Origin: Rhabdornis inornatus
Lineage: Eukaryota > Chordata > Aves > Passeriformes > Rhabdornithidae
Length of the DNA: 64,000 nucleotides
Assembly: GCA_013397075.1 (NCBI GenBank)
Contig: VWZS01003490.1
Coordinates: forward strand, 238,134-302,133
Direction of reading: 5' to 3'
Shown: positions 62,529 to 64,000 of the stretch, one piece after another
Layout: every line of letters begins with the position of its first letter
Position numbering within the stretch: the stretch's first letter is position 1
Made by a program: the position numbers and the translations under genes
Notes under the pieces: model-generated
Databases searched by the model: none
The model's input: the letters and a program-made list of their open reading frames with translations, nothing else
Told to the model about the DNA's origin: nothing

Positions 62529-62559
62529 GCATGCACAATGCTGTAGCATGCACAATGCT
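62529..62559. repeat. Two-copy 17-bp tandem duplication
   Basis: gcatgcacaatgct occurs at 62529 and again at 62546, a period of 17. A small local duplication, identical over 14 bases. Confidence 0.85.
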
Positions 62560-63048
62560 TTAACACAAAAATAAGAGATTAATCTTCTGTATGTGGCTCA
62601 TGAAAAGGACATGAAGACCAAGTCCACACCGACCATTCCAAAAAAAAGTGCCACAAAGAGAAATTAAGCGGCTGTATCCATCTCACTTGAAACCTAAGAC
62701 AGCAGAATATCAGCTTCTTTCAGATAACACAACATCTGCTTAAACAAAATGGTAAGCCACAGCATTTATGAATGACTTCACTTTTCCTTCTAATGATGGG
62801 ATTTGTTTCATACAAGTTAATAGGCAAAGGTAAATATAAGATGGAATCCTAAGAATCCAAACTGCAGTCACTTCTTCATGCTGTCTTCAGGGAATACCAT
62901 CTTTGGCTTCATGAATAAAGAGGTAGGTGATGGTTTTAAAGAATCAGCTCTAAAGATCCTTGAATATTTTAATACAGATAAAATATTGCCAAGCTGCAAA
63001 GCTGTCTCTCTTTCAACAGTACCCTACAAAAATGCAAAGAAATATATA

Positions 63049-63158
63049 CAAAGAGAGAGAGAATGAAAGAGAGAAAAGAGGAAGAGAAAAGAAAGAAAGA
63101 AAAGAAAGAAAAGAAAGAAAAGAAAGAAAAGAAAGAAAAGAAAGAAAAGAAAGAAAAG
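63049..63158 (+). repeat. Polypurine tract with a 9-bp tandem repeat
   Basis: A purine-only stretch begins with GA repeats and passes into six perfect copies of the 9-mer aaaagaaag (63100-63153) with partial copies on each side. Because nine is a multiple of three, every frame stays open, giving spurious Lys-Glu-Arg or Glu-Lys-Lys repeat peptides on this strand and poly-Phe/Ser on the other. It is a minisatellite-like purine array, probably length-polymorphic. Confidence 0.95.
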
Positions 63159-64000
63159 ATTATTACAATATTTATTACTCGTTTGGCAAGTTTGGCAAAT
63201 AATGGCAACTATTGTCCACTACATTTAACACAGGACAGACATATATCCCAAAAAGAAAAAGGAGGAAGTGTCCTCTCAGGATAATGACTTCTACAATAAT
63301 TAAACTTAGAAAACTTTAAGTTTTGTGTGTTTTTAGGAACAAGTATGCTGTAATGGGCAAAAACAAGTAACATTGAATTAATTGCCTTTTGTTTTCTAGT
63401 CTATCTGTATTTAAATAGCTTAAGCACTTGTTAAATATATTTGAAATATGCATTGAAGTGCCTTTGTTAAGAAAAACATGAGCCTATGCTTTCATCAGCT
63501 GTGAACAAAAGGAATAACCTTGTCTCACCTAAGAATCAGGTTTACTTTCTGGATATTGCTCTTAATCTCCAGAGAATCTGTATTTGAAAAGATGAAATCC
63601 AAACTGCCAGGTACCAAGTTACGAAACACACTTCCCATTTTTACACAACAAACTTTTAAAACTGAACTGAAGTATTGCAACGGAACATTCTACCTGGATC
63701 CAGAGGAACCATTCTCCAAGGACACCTATAGGCTTTGCCCACCACTGAGACCACGAGTCTCATGCCATAACACACATTTTCTTATTCAGACTTCATGAGA
63801 CTTCCAAACGTAAACTGTGAGTGAATCCACCAGTTCAGTACATAATAAAAGGAAAATCTGAACTGCTACCAAATAAACTACATCATTTTACCAACAAGGT
63901 TTTTCCATATAAAATATGAAGTCTTGGCAAATATCTGTTATTTTGCAATTACCACAGAATAGTCTTTCTTCTCCAAGTTCTTGCTGCTTGATTTGACTTT
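63159..64000. other. Non-coding AT-rich DNA at the window edge
   Basis: One 92-codon plus-strand frame (63520-63798) shows no recognisable domain. No repeat family or RNA gene is seen. Confidence 0.6.

Larger units (their letters stand above)
57477..63048. other. Non-coding stretch, no gene recognised
   Basis: About 5.6 kb of AT-rich sequence with chance frames up to 79 codons and no recognised mobile element. A CCAT microsatellite and a small tandem duplication are listed separately. Poly-T and poly-A runs lie at about 60203-60213 and 60279-60291. Confidence 0.6.

Noticed and set aside
62960..63284. Lys/Glu/Arg-repeat frames on the plus strand and a Phe/Ser-rich frame on the minus strand
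   Set aside because: They are by-products of the 9-bp purine repeat, which cannot create stops in any frame.
1..64000. CRISPR arrays, operons, ribosome binding sites, rRNA and tRNA genes
   Set aside because: The sequence is vertebrate nuclear DNA. No spaced identical repeats, clustered genes or cloverleaf-forming sequences were found by eye.

Overview
This is 64 kb of AT-rich, repeat-sparse vertebrate nuclear DNA, and the repeats point to a bird. All the LINE sequence I recognise is CR1 (chicken repeat 1): four fragments at 4902-4953, 11405-12325, 12977-13180 and 24761-25745. The other mobile elements are solo LTRs of avian endogenous-retrovirus type at 4558-4901, 40470-40837 and 56921-57476. 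I see no Alu, B1, L1 or MIR and no bacterial-style gene packing, operon, rRNA, tRNA or CRISPR. Species cannot be fixed from this.

The window is mostly non-coding: intergenic or inside a very long intron. No open frame matches a protein family I know apart from CR1 reverse-transcriptase remnants. Most other open frames are 60-150 codons, as expected by chance in six frames of 64 kb.

Layout. 1-4557: plain AT-rich DNA with a 73-base assembly gap (2203-2275), an almost pure A/T tract (2632-2958) and a roughly 93-bp exact duplication whose second copy is bracketed by single Ns, probably an assembly artefact. 4558-4953: an old LTR abutting a CR1 tail. 4954-11404: featureless. 11405-13180: two CR1 3' ends in the same orientation. 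13181-24760: unique sequence with microsatellites and a possible conserved non-coding block near 21 kb. 24761-25745: minus-strand CR1. 25746-40469: long featureless desert. 40470-40837: candidate solo LTR, followed by a homeodomain/octamer-rich block at 41.2-41.7 kb. 49.4-54.0 kb: the only place where I see gene-like architecture. It has a TATA-like box and pyrimidine-rich leader, a short open frame with a signal-peptide-like start, and 3.5 kb downstream two micro-exon-like segments and a terminal exon with a polyadenylation site, all in one continuous frame. 55.7-56.5 kb: two small GC-richer patches. 56.9-57.5 kb: a solo LTR on the minus strand. 63.09-63.16 kb: a clean 9-bp tandem repeat.

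The best candidate for something undescribed is the possible small, spliced, secreted-protein gene at about 49.4-54.0 kb. It rests only on splice-site and frame reading by eye and could be coincidence. RNA-seq and comparison with other bird genomes would settle it.
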